Below are positions 6,909 through 14,787 of a stretch of 64,000 bases of DNA, in pieces. This stretch comes from Flavobacteriaceae bacterium PS02338 (GTDB taxonomy: Bacteria > Bacteroidota > Bacteroidia > Sphingobacteriales > Sphingobacteriaceae). The stretch is from positions 114,696 through 178,695 of the forward strand of contig JASCOD010000010.1 in the NCBI GenBank assembly GCA_029959615.1, read 5' to 3'. Every line of letters starts with the position of its first letter. Position 1 is the stretch's first letter. Made by a program: the position numbers and the translations under genes. The notes beneath the pieces were generated by a model. That model worked only from the letters and a program-made list of their open reading frames with translations. It had not been told where the DNA came from and ran no database searches.

Positions 6909-9062
6909 ATGAAAAAAATTATTGCTCTCTTGTTCTGCCTTCTGGGCAGTAGCAGTCTATTTGCCCAAGAAAATACACTTCTGGGAACAGGGGCGCTTTC
7001 TCAAGCTACCACACTGAAGTACGCCATAAAAGAAATAACGGTTACTAATCCTGACGGATATAGTGTGCCAACAGTAACTGGGTTGCCTAATGATGCTGTG
7101 TGGGATTATTCGTATATGGATTTGTCGTACAACGAGGTATGGGGTGAAGCTGGGTTTAGGACCACTTCTGCACCTGGGACTTTTAGCTTGGAGCTCATAG
7201 GTGGCTCTGGAAGTGGCGCAACTATAAGTATTTGGAGTTATTACCAAGATGGACCTTACCATTACTATGAAATATCATATCAAGGAGGAATTGGATATGC
7301 TCCCCAGGTAACTCTTTCATCATCAACGGGTAATTTGTTTAATTTAAATGCCTATGTAAATCAACAAGGGTTTTTGAATATATATTATTACGACTACTAT
7401 AAAACCAATTTGTATACCACGGCTCCAACAGTTTCCATTTCTTTTGGTGGGGCTACAGCTACGGCTGTATTGGAGGATGCTGCCGCTAATGGACGGAATA
7501 CCGCCATAGGTTATCAGGCTTTATATAATTCAACAATGTCGAACAATGTGGCTTTGGGTAATAAGTCGGGTTATGAACTTACTACAGGGAAGAACAATAC
7601 TTTTATAGGTACCTATGCGGGTAAGGGAATTACTACGGGTTCTGGAAATACCATTATAGGAGGGAGTAATACCAGTCTTTCAAATAGTTTAAGCAACAGT
7701 ATTGTTTTAGCAGACGGCAATGGCAGTAATAGGATGTATTTTACACCTAGCGGCAATGCGCTGATTGGCTATGGTAATACGTTTACAGATAACGGTTATA
7801 AGTTAGATGTGAATGGGAACGGTAGGTTTGTAGGCACATTGCTTATCCAAAGTACTCCCCAGGCTCAAATCTCTTTTGCTAATGCAGCTGGTACTGGTTT
7901 AGGATACTTTACTATGAGCTCAAATCCGAATGGAGGTGGACGAGCTCAAATTGGAGTAGCCAATACAGCTAATAGCACCCAAGGAGCTATTTATTTTGAT
8001 CAAACTGGCACTCGTATTTTCGGAAATTTAGGTGTTGGCACTTTGTCAACTGGAGAGGAAAGATTAGATGTAGCGGGTAATATTAAACTCTCTGGTGATT
8101 TTAGAAGAGGATCTAATATCTATACGTTGCCCTCAGCTTCAGGTACGTTAGCATTAGCTTCCGAAATACCTACCAGTAGCCAATTAAGTTTGCAGGGTAT
8201 TACAGATATAGGAGCTATAACGACAAATACCATACAGGCCAATGCTGTAGGGCAAAATTTAAAGTTGGGAGGTGTTGCAAACAGTGGAGGTTTGTTCCAG
8301 AGTCCTGTTGGTGATAACTTGATTTATTTATCCAATTGGACGGATAATGCCAAATCCTTAACGTTGAACCCTGTAAATGGAAATGTTGCCATTGGTGGTG
8401 ATTTTAAAATACATCCTAATAAGGCTGTCCTTTTTAATTATGGATCCCTTTCTGAAACTGCTAATGGTGCATCTACTATTTTAGGTAATAATGTAGTGTC
8501 TGGGCTTGGTTCAAATATGATTAAGAAATTGCATGTGGCAGATAATGGCAGCTTTGTTTCTCTTAATTACCAAAATGGCATCACTTTTCATACTGGTATC
8601 AATAGTCCCTATAATGTAGAGGTGTCAATGTTTGATCATGAGAAGATGAGAATTGAACAAAATGGCAACGTTGGTATAGGAACGACTAATCAACCAGAAA
8701 AACTTGCGGTAAAGGGTAAGATCAAAGCCCAGGAAATAAAGGTTCAGCCTACTGGTTGGGCAGATTATGTTTTTGAGGAAGGTTATCAGCCCTTATCATT
8801 AGCGGAGATTTCTGCATTTGTGAAACAACATAAGCATTTGCCCGAAGTACCCTCTGCTAAAGAAGTAGCACAAAATGGACTGGAGCTGGGAGAGATGAAC
8901 AAGATGTTGCTGAAAAAGATAGAAGAACTTACCTTGCACTTGATTGAAAAAGACAAGCAATTGGAGCAACAAGGTTCACAGATTTCTTCCCTTCAATTAC
9001 AGTTCGTTGAGTTAAAAAAACTGTTGGAAACATCAACGAATAACCTAAAAGAAAAAAAATAA
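6909..9062 (+). CDS. Secreted trimeric-fibre/adhesin-like protein with conserved C-terminal cassette (paralog 1)
   Basis: 717 residues from the ATG that starts a clear signal peptide (MKKIIALLFCLLGSSSLFAQ); an in-frame start 13 codons earlier is less likely. The middle holds repeats of the YadA-head type, 'NTAIGYQALYNST', 'NNVALGNKSGY', 'NNTFIGTYAG', 'NTIIGG', then tail-fibre-like segments 'YKLDVNGNGRF', 'GVGTLSTGEERLDVAGNIKL'. The C-terminus is the Bacteroidota cassette 'GWADYVFEEGYQPLSLAEI...HKHLPEVPSAKEV...LGEMN', followed by a coiled coil. Such C-termini resemble the trimerisation ends of fibres. It is followed 57 bases later by a paralog. Surface-adhesion role is inferred; no substrate can be read. 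Confidence 0.8.
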   Translation: MKKIIALLFCLLGSSSLFAQENTLLGTGALSQATTLKYAIKEITVTNPDGYSVPTVTGLPNDAVWDYSYMDLSYNEVWGEAGFRTTSAPGTFSLELIGGSGSGATISIWSYYQDGPYHYYEISYQGGIGYAPQVTLSSSTGNLFNLNAYVNQQGFLNIYYYDYYKTNLYTTAPTVSISFGGATATAVLEDAAANGRNTAIGYQALYNSTMSNNVALGNKSGYELTTGKNNTFIGTYAGKGITTGSGNTIIGGSNTSLSNSLSNSIVLADGNGSNRMYFTPSGNALIGYGNTFTDNGYKLDVNGNGRFVGTLLIQSTPQAQISFANAAGTGLGYFTMSSNPNGGGRAQIGVANTANSTQGAIYFDQTGTRIFGNLGVGTLSTGEERLDVAGNIKLSGDFRRGSNIYTLPSASGTLALASEIPTSSQLSLQGITDIGAITTNTIQANAVGQNLKLGGVANSGGLFQSPVGDNLIYLSNWTDNAKSLTLNPVNGNVAIGGDFKIHPNKAVLFNYGSLSETANGASTILGNNVVSGLGSNMIKKLHVADNGSFVSLNYQNGITFHTGINSPYNVEVSMFDHEKMRIEQNGNVGIGTTNQPEKLAVKGKIKAQEIKVQPTGWADYVFEEGYQPLSLAEISAFVKQHKHLPEVPSAKEVAQNGLELGEMNKMLLKKIEELTLHLIEKDKQLEQQGSQISSLQLQFVELKKLLETSTNNLKEKK

Positions 9063-9119
9063 AAGGGAGCTTTTCAAAATGCTTTCTATTAAATTCGATC
9101 CACTATTTAAACGCTCGTT

Positions 9120-11057
9120 ATGAAAAAGAATATCGCCCTGTTTTTTTGCCTGGTCGCAATGGCATCACTTGAAGTTTTTGCGCAAACCACACCTACAATT
9201 ACTTCCCGTTCGGGCAGTAGCAACCAACAGTCTGATGATTATTTGATCGGTTTGAAGCGATTGGGGATTCCAACCAGTGCCACCGATAATTTAGATGCAG
9301 ATTTTGCTGCCGAGAACACGAGGAAGTTGCTCTTTAACACTACGCTAAACAGGTTAAGGATTTATAACCCCGCTACTGGTGCTTGGATGGATGCAGGTGC
9401 TACGGATATCGATTCTGTAGCCGGCTTACAGGCAGCCTTAAATTTGAAGGCAAATACGGATGGCTCTAATGCATCGGGTACTTGGGGTATTAATATTAGT
9501 GGTAATGCCCATACATGGGGTGGTTATGCTGCTGATTTTACGACCGCTCCAACAGGAAGTTTTGTTGGGTTAGTAGGTTGGAGTACAATACATAGTAAGT
9601 TTAAGGAGTTTGACATACCTACTATAAAGAATACATTGGGTTTACCAGCTTCTGGGATGTTTGATTTACAGGGTGTCACGGATAGAGGGGCAACAACAAC
9701 CCGTTCATTAGAAATTACAAACAATTCGTCTTCTATAAGACATAATTTGGCAGATGGCACACATGTGCTGTATACCGGATTGGAACGAGGCGGCTTTGGT
9801 GGTACATCTAATGATGGCCTAGCTTACGTTTATGGTAACAACGCCTATCATATAGCAACGGATGGAACAAAAAGATTTTCTGTGTTGGGAAACGGGACAG
9901 TGGGAATTAATACAACTGTACCAAATACATTTTATAAGCTTGATGTAAATGGTGCTGCTAAAGCTAGTTTTGCTAGAATTGAGAATTCGAGTGGTGGAGA
10001 GCTGTTTTCCATTGGCCAGCCGTATAACTATGGCTCTTCCAAAAGGCTTGTGTTTTCGTCATTTCCTACGGATCAAAATATCGAAATATCTGGAATTACC
10101 GACGGAATACATTATGATCAAAATATCATCCTGCAAAGATATGGTGGTAAAGTAGGTATAGGAACGGCTGCTCCGGAGAGTAAATTACATGTTAATGGTG
10201 ATATCCAGAGCAATGGAATTATTGGTGGTAATGGCATGTATCTGAATGTTTTGAAAGTACCGTCTTTAACTAGTTCGCCAGCTTATTTTTATATTGATAC
10301 CAATATTCCAGCCAACGATTTGCCAGCACCTCAACTTGATGTTACGGGCTACATTTACACAGGTTCGAACAAGGCGATGAAGATTACCTTAGGTTGGTAT
10401 TATTATAGTGGTAATTTTTACTGGTCGCAGTTTCATAGCGATTTTGGGTATCATAAACCAAGAAGGGTTAGGTTAGGGAAATACATGAAGAATAGTAGAG
10501 AGTATATAAGGGTGGAGCTGTCGAACGATATCTACTTTGCTAACTATTCAGTTTCTGCTAGCGATAGGGGAATAGGTGAAATGGCTTATTATAAAGATTG
10601 GACCTACCATGAGGGGGAGATGCCAACTGGCACGACCATGCAGATCACTGAGGTTGCCCAACCCGAAGTGGTATCAATAGATGCTAATGTAGGAATAGGG
10701 GTTAAAAATCCCGAAGAAAAATTAGCGGTAAAAGGGAAGATCAAAGCCCAGGAAATAAAGGTTCAGCCTACTGGCTGGGCGGATTATGTTTTTGAGGAAG
10801 GTTATCAGCCCTTATCATTAGCGGAGCTTTCTGCATTTGTGAAACAACATAAGCATTTGCCCGAAGTACCCTCTGCTAAAGAAGTAGCACAAAATGGCTT
10901 GGAGCTAGGAGAGATGAATAAGGTGCTGCTTAAAAAGATAGAAGAACTCAGCTTGCACTTGATTGAAAAGGACAAGGAGTTGAAGACTACCAATAGCCGC
11001 ATTGATGAACTTGCAAAGGCTTTAATAACACTTGAAAAAAAATTAAATGATAAATAA
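9120..11057 (+). CDS. Secreted trimeric-fibre/adhesin-like protein with conserved C-terminal cassette (paralog 2)
   Basis: 645 residues with signal peptide (residues 1-22, ending VFAQ). The N-terminal part has the 'RKLLFNTTLNRLRIYNPATGAWMDAGA' motif typical of these proteins, then fibre-like segments 'YKLDVNGAAKASF' and 'GIGTAAPESKLHVNGDI'. The last ~120 residues match paralog 1 almost residue for residue (GWADYVFEEGYQPLSLAEL through EKDKEL), and the DNA there is nearly identical too. The N-terminal bodies differ, so the two share a C-terminal module with different displayed parts. It is likely cotranscribed with the next small gene, whose start lies ten bases downstream. Confidence 0.8.
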   Translation: MKKNIALFFCLVAMASLEVFAQTTPTITSRSGSSNQQSDDYLIGLKRLGIPTSATDNLDADFAAENTRKLLFNTTLNRLRIYNPATGAWMDAGATDIDSVAGLQAALNLKANTDGSNASGTWGINISGNAHTWGGYAADFTTAPTGSFVGLVGWSTIHSKFKEFDIPTIKNTLGLPASGMFDLQGVTDRGATTTRSLEITNNSSSIRHNLADGTHVLYTGLERGGFGGTSNDGLAYVYGNNAYHIATDGTKRFSVLGNGTVGINTTVPNTFYKLDVNGAAKASFARIENSSGGELFSIGQPYNYGSSKRLVFSSFPTDQNIEISGITDGIHYDQNIILQRYGGKVGIGTAAPESKLHVNGDIQSNGIIGGNGMYLNVLKVPSLTSSPAYFYIDTNIPANDLPAPQLDVTGYIYTGSNKAMKITLGWYYYSGNFYWSQFHSDFGYHKPRRVRLGKYMKNSREYIRVELSNDIYFANYSVSASDRGIGEMAYYKDWTYHEGEMPTGTTMQITEVAQPEVVSIDANVGIGVKNPEEKLAVKGKIKAQEIKVQPTGWADYVFEEGYQPLSLAELSAFVKQHKHLPEVPSAKEVAQNGLELGEMNKVLLKKIEELSLHLIEKDKELKTTNSRIDELAKALITLEKKLNDK

Positions 11058-11067
11058 TAGATCAGCT

Positions 11068-11388
11068 ATGAAAAGAGTTTGGGTACTAATGGTATTGCAA
11101 TTAGGTTTTATTGTAGCTTATGGGCAACAAGGGAAGAAACAGGCGGCAGTTTCGCCAATTGCCTCTGTATTGAGTGCCGAGCAGCAAATAAAGGTTAGGG
11201 CGGTGAATAAGCAATTCTCTGAAGAAATGAAGACATTCCTTCAGCAGCCTGTTGGCAACCCAATGGAGAGAAGGGCAAAGATTGAGCAGATGCGTTTGCA
11301 GAGAGATAGTACATTGAAAGTTCTTTTGGGGGAGCAGACTTTCACGACGTATCGTGAAAAAACTAATTTTACGAAGAAAAAGAAATAG
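11068..11388 (+). CDS. Small periplasmic helical protein, Spy/CpxP-like size and build
   Basis: 106 residues from the ATG before the signal peptide (MKRVWVLMVLQLGFIVAYGQ); an ATG seven codons upstream would overlap the previous gene. The mature part is helical and charged: 'SVLSAEQQIKVRAVNKQFSEEMKTFL' and 'RRAKIEQMRLQRDSTLKVLLGEQTFTTYREK', ending in a Lys-rich tail. The 'LxxEQ..K......F...M' layout and the 'L(L)GEQxFxxYxE' ending recall LTXXQ-type Spy/CpxP chaperone-like proteins, but the match is loose. It follows the second fibre gene by ten bases, so a role in folding or export of the fibre proteins is conceivable but unproven. Confidence 0.7.
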   Translation: MKRVWVLMVLQLGFIVAYGQQGKKQAAVSPIASVLSAEQQIKVRAVNKQFSEEMKTFLQQPVGNPMERRAKIEQMRLQRDSTLKVLLGEQTFTTYREKTNFTKKKK

Positions 11389-11612
11389 CTGCTAAGGGCT
11401 AAGCTAAAGAGTGAATGGTGTAAAAAGGTTTATAAATACCGTTTTTTGGGTATATGGTACACAAAGTAATTATATTCTTTTGTAAGCATGAATGCTTTTA
11501 ATACCTGTATCAAGTTTCTAAGAATAATAGGTGGCTACGCCATTTATCTGTTAAAGTTAATTAGGTGATTTTTTAGGAGGACTAGATGTAGGTTAGGTTT
11601 TTAAAACAACGC
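11389..11612. other. Non-coding region upstream of the ribosomal protein operon
   Basis: The gap to the next gene is 304 bases; this first part holds no gene and no convincing terminator. A weak ATACC/GGTAT inverted repeat near 11436-11454 is the only structure noted. The right part contains the rpsF promoter, listed separately. Confidence 0.4.
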
Positions 11613-11643
11613 TTTGATTTATAGAAATATATTGCTACATTTG
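11613..11643 (+). promoter_or_regulatory. Bacteroidota-type promoter of rpsF
   Basis: TTTG at 11613-11616 and TACATTTG at 11636-11643, separated by 19 bases, match the Bacteroidota primary sigma consensus (TTTG, about 19 bases, TAnnTTTG) exactly. Transcription should start near 11650, about 43 bases before the rpsF ATG. Confidence 0.85.
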
Positions 11644-11692
11644 CAGCCCGTTTTATAGCGGAATAAATTAAAAAATTAATTAAAATACAACA

Positions 11693-12052
11693 ATGAATCA
11701 GTACGAAACTGTTATCGTTCTTACCCCGTTGTTGTCAGAAGATGCTGCAAAAGAGGCAATTGCTAAATTTAAAGGTATCATTTCTGATGGCGGAGCCGAA
11801 ATTATCGCAGAAGATAATTGGGGTTTGAGAAAATTAGCGTATCCGATCGAAAAGAAAGGAAACGGATTCTTTCACTTAACTGAATACAAAGCAGGTGGTG
11901 AATTAATAAGTAAGTTAGAGCTAGAATTGAAACGCGATGAGCGTGTTTTACGTTTCTTAACTGTAAGATTAGACCGTCACGCGGTTGCTTACAATGAGAA
12001 AAAACGTAGCGGAGCTTTTAACAAAACTAAGAAAGAGGAGGCTACAGCATAA
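11693..12052 (+). CDS. rpsF: 30S ribosomal protein bS6
   Basis: 119 residues. Small-subunit protein that binds 16S rRNA as a pair with bS18. The N-terminus 'MNQYETVIVLTPLLSEDAAKEAI' and the block 'NWGLRKLAYPIEKKGNGFFHLTEY' are diagnostic, as is 'LELKRDERVLRFLTVRLDRHA'. It is the first gene of the conserved rpsF-rpsR-rplI operon, behind an exact consensus promoter. Its stop overlaps the rpsR start by one base (TAATG), indicating translational coupling. The C-terminal tail after residue 100 is the usual charged extension. Confidence 0.98.
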   Translation: MNQYETVIVLTPLLSEDAAKEAIAKFKGIISDGGAEIIAEDNWGLRKLAYPIEKKGNGFFHLTEYKAGGELISKLELELKRDERVLRFLTVRLDRHAVAYNEKKRSGAFNKTKKEEATA

Positions 12053-12315
12053 TGGCAAGAGATCAAATCCAATATGTTACTGCTCCCAAAGTGGAGGATA
12101 ACAGAAAAAAATATTGCCGTTTTAAGAAAAATGGTATCAAATACATTGATTATAAAGACGCAAACTTTTTGTTGAAATTCGTTAATGAGCAAGGTAAAAT
12201 TTTACCTCGTCGTTTAACTGGTACTTCTTTGAAGTTTCAACGTAAAGTGGCTCAAGCGGTAAAACGTGCTCGTCACATCGGTTTGTTGCCTTTCGTTACT
12301 GACCAATTAAAATAG
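12052..12315 (+). CDS. rpsR: 30S ribosomal protein bS18
   Basis: 87 residues, normal length. It pairs with bS6 on the small-subunit platform. Motifs: 'KKYCRFKKNGIKYIDYKDANFLLKFVNEQGKILPRRLTGTSLKFQRKVAQAVKRARHIGLLPF'. A single Cys remains at the N-terminal 'YCRF', so this is the form without a four-Cys zinc site. It starts within the rpsF stop and is followed ten bases later by rplI. Confidence 0.98.
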   Translation: MARDQIQYVTAPKVEDNRKKYCRFKKNGIKYIDYKDANFLLKFVNEQGKILPRRLTGTSLKFQRKVAQAVKRARHIGLLPFVTDQLK

Positions 12316-12325
12316 GAGCTGAGCA

Positions 12326-12769
12326 ATGGAAATTATTTTAAAGCAAGATATCAAATCACTAGGTGAGAAAGATGATATCGTTACGGTAAAGCCTGGTTTT
12401 GGTCGTAACTACTTAATTCCACAAGGTTTTGCAATTTTGGCAACTCCTTCTGCGAAAAAAGTATTAGCAGAAAACTTAAAGCAAGCTGCTTTTAAACAAG
12501 AGAAAATTAAGAAAGACGCTGAGTCTATCGCTACCCAATTAGCTGATGTTAAATTAACTATTGGTGCTAAAGCAGGCGAAACTGGTAAAATCTTTGGTGC
12601 TGTTAACACTATCCAAGTGGCTGATGCATTAAAAGCTAAAGGTTTTGAGGTTGATCGTCGTCGTATTACTTTCGAAACTGAGCCTAAAACTTTAGGTGAA
12701 TATGTAGCTAACTTAAACTTACACAAAGAAGTTAAAGTAAAAGTTCCTTTCGAAGTAGTAGCGGAGTAA
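12326..12769 (+). CDS. rplI: 50S ribosomal protein bL9
   Basis: 147 residues, the usual length. It binds 23S rRNA near the L1 stalk. The N-terminal domain 'MEIILKQDIKSLGEKDDIVTVKPGFGRNYLIPQGFA' carries the family signature; a long connecting helix (about 45-80) leads to the C-terminal domain with 'GKIFGAVNTIQVADALKAKG' and 'VDRRRI'. It is the last gene of the operon and is followed by a good terminator 21 bases after its stop. Confidence 0.98.
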   Translation: MEIILKQDIKSLGEKDDIVTVKPGFGRNYLIPQGFAILATPSAKKVLAENLKQAAFKQEKIKKDAESIATQLADVKLTIGAKAGETGKIFGAVNTIQVADALKAKGFEVDRRRITFETEPKTLGEYVANLNLHKEVKVKVPFEVVAE

Positions 12770-12789
12770 TCTTAAGCTAACAAAATTTA

Positions 12790-12821
12790 AAGCCTCGATG
12801 AAAATCGGGGCTTTTTTTTTA
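12790..12821 (+). terminator. Intrinsic terminator of rpsF-rpsR-rplI
   Basis: Stem AGCCTCGAT, loop GAAA, stem ATCGGGGCT (one G-T pair), then nine T. It closes the ribosomal protein operon. Confidence 0.9.
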
Positions 12822-12856
12822 TAGAGGGCCTGTCTTTTATTGAGTTAGGCTTTCGT

Positions 12857-12864
12857 TATATTTG
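12857..12864 (+). promoter_or_regulatory. TATATTTG -7 box for the RlpA-like gene
   Basis: An exact TAnnTTTG box, 61 bases before the chosen ATG at 12926. The -33 region is only a T-run rather than TTTG, so the promoter is partial. Confidence 0.5.
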
Positions 12865-12925
12865 TTGGCCATCTATAAAACGGAAAGCAATTCAAGTGGC
12901 GTATTTTATCAGTTATCGTAAATCT

Positions 12926-13297
12926 ATGAGATTATTGTTGTTCTTATGTTTGATTGCATTTGGAGCTAAATCACAAGATGTAGTTGCCAAGGTTGCGGAT
13001 ACCACCAAGAAAATTATCTTCACTACTTATTACGCAAAGAAATTTGAAGGAAGAAAAACAACTAGCGGAGAGCGATATCGTAGTGCTAAGTTTACTGCGG
13101 CACATCGCACGCTTCCCTTTGGTACTATCATTACTGTTAGAAATCTTCATACAGGTAAAACGGTTGATGTAAGAGTGAACGATAGGGGGCCTTTTAGTAA
13201 GAAATTCTCACTGGATATTTCTAAAGCTGCGGCCAAGGCCATAGGGATTTACCGATTGGGATATGCTAAGGTTGAAATCTCTTATGTGTTGAAATAA
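12926..13297 (+). CDS. RlpA-like double-psi beta-barrel septal/cell-wall protein
   Basis: 123 residues from an ATG that opens a signal peptide (MRLLLFLCLIAFGAKSQ); a GTG ten codons upstream (12896) is possible but less likely. The mature protein is a single DPBB domain: 'TTYYAKKFEGRKTTSGERY', 'FTAAHRTLPFGTIITVRNLHTGKTVDVRVNDRGPF', 'LDISKAAAKAIG'. The NDRGPF and LDIS motifs with the catalytic-type Asp are those of RlpA lytic transglycosylases, which act on denuded peptidoglycan. There is no C-terminal SPOR domain and no lipobox, so it is the short soluble form; enzymatic activity is not assured. It is probably monocistronic. Confidence 0.88.
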   Translation: MRLLLFLCLIAFGAKSQDVVAKVADTTKKIIFTTYYAKKFEGRKTTSGERYRSAKFTAAHRTLPFGTIITVRNLHTGKTVDVRVNDRGPFSKKFSLDISKAAAKAIGIYRLGYAKVEISYVLK

Positions 13298-13678
13298 AAG
13301 CCTCTAATTTAGACTCTTTTTAAAATTATTAACACTTATTTCAATTTCCTAAGTCCTTAAAAAGAAATAATTAGCTTTTTTTCTCGGTGTTTCTGACAGA
13401 AATCTGATTAGAAATAGACATCATTGCCAGGACATGTTAACAACTTTGTAGCGTAAAAAAAGCCCTAACTTTTATATTTGTTATACGAAGTTCTTTTATA
13501 GAAAGCACCCATATTATTGTTTAACTAATTGCTATTTAGTTTGTTAAAAAGGATAGTTTTTTCAGCTCCTTTCGATTTATAAACTAAGTAAGGTTTCTTG
13601 GGCTGTTAAATTCAATAAGGAAGAACTGATCATGTGTTTGCTGCAACTGTATTTTAAAGAATGTAAAAAAGAGTGATT
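13298..13678. promoter_or_regulatory. Promoter and long leader of the ribonucleotide reductase gene nrdB
   Basis: No gene is seen in 381 bases. TATATTTG at 13473-13480 is an exact -7 box; TTTG at 13445-13448 lies 24 bases before it, slightly wide. If used, the nrdB transcript has a leader of about 190 bases. No NrdR box pair and no cobalamin riboswitch was recognised. Confidence 0.5.
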
Positions 13679-14650
13679 ATGGAAGATGAACTATTATTGA
13701 GAGAAAACAAAGACCGCTTTGTGCTTTTGCCAATCAAATTTCCGGCAATTTGGGAAATGTATAAAAAGGCTGAAGCTAGTTTTTGGACTGCTGAAGAAAT
13801 TGATCTATCGGATGATATTAAGCATTGGGAGAACCTCAATAGTGGAGAGCGTCATTTCATCTCGCACATCCTTGCTTTCTTTGCGGCAAGTGACGGTATC
13901 GTAAATGAAAACCTAGCGGTAAATTTCATGAGCGAAGTTCAAATTCCAGAAGCACGTTGTTACTATGGTTTTCAGATCATGATGGAAAATATCCATTCTG
14001 AAACCTATGCATTGTTGATTGATACTTATGTAAAAGATCCAGAAGAGAAAGATAGATTGTTCCATGCTATTGATACTGTTCCGGCAGTAAAGAAAAAAGC
14101 GGAATGGGCATTACGTTGGATTGATAACGGAACTTTTGCAGAGCGTTTAGTTGCTTTTGCTGCGGTAGAAGGTATTTTCTTTAGCGGTAGTTTCTGCTCT
14201 ATCTTTTGGTTAAAGAAACGTGGTTTAATGCCAGGTTTAACTTTTAGTAACGAATTGATTTCTAGAGATGAAGGTTCGCACTGTGAGTTTGCTTGTTTGC
14301 TTTATAGCATGTTGCAGAACAAATTGAGCGAAGAACAGGTACATACGATCATTAAAGATGCCGTAGAAATCGAAAAAGATTTTATCACTGATGCTTTACC
14401 GGTTAAGCTAATTGGTATGAACGCAGATTTGATGAAACAATACATTGAGTTTGTTGCCGACAGATGGTTGTCTGAGCTTGGCTACTCAAAAGTTTATAAC
14501 GCTACCAACCCATTCGATTTTATGGAAATGATTTCGCTACAGGGCAAAACCAATTTCTTCGAAAAACGTGTGGGCGATTATCAAAAAAGTGGTGTATTAA
14601 CTTCTTCGGAAGACAAAGCACAAGCTTTTTCATTGGATGAAGATTTTTAA
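13679..14650 (+). CDS. nrdB: Ribonucleoside-diphosphate reductase, beta (radical) subunit, class Ia type
   Basis: 323 residues. It makes the tyrosyl radical needed by NrdA for deoxyribonucleotide synthesis. The sequence resembles the eukaryotic R2 branch: 'EASFWTAEEIDLSDDIKHW', 'HFISHILAFFAASDGIVNENL', 'EARCYYGFQIMMENIHSETYALLIDTYV'. Iron ligands can be placed at Asp72, Glu103 and His106, with further Glu in 'AVEGIFFSG' and Glu/His in 'RDEGSHCEFA'. The radical Tyr110 is present, which argues against a Phe-containing class Ic enzyme. The ATG at 13679 is preferred over the GTG two codons earlier. nrdA follows 137 bases downstream on the same strand. Confidence 0.96.
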   Translation: MEDELLLRENKDRFVLLPIKFPAIWEMYKKAEASFWTAEEIDLSDDIKHWENLNSGERHFISHILAFFAASDGIVNENLAVNFMSEVQIPEARCYYGFQIMMENIHSETYALLIDTYVKDPEEKDRLFHAIDTVPAVKKKAEWALRWIDNGTFAERLVAFAAVEGIFFSGSFCSIFWLKKRGLMPGLTFSNELISRDEGSHCEFACLLYSMLQNKLSEEQVHTIIKDAVEIEKDFITDALPVKLIGMNADLMKQYIEFVADRWLSELGYSKVYNATNPFDFMEMISLQGKTNFFEKRVGDYQKSGVLTSSEDKAQAFSLDEDF

Positions 14651-14787
14651 AATAAGGTAATAGGTATAAGGTTTTAGGTGTAAGGTTAGGTCTCATATCT
14701 CAAATCTCATATCTCGATACTTAGTCATAATAATATTTTGAAACCAGGTGCCGCTGTGTAAATATGCGCCTTAAAATTTTGTAAAGG

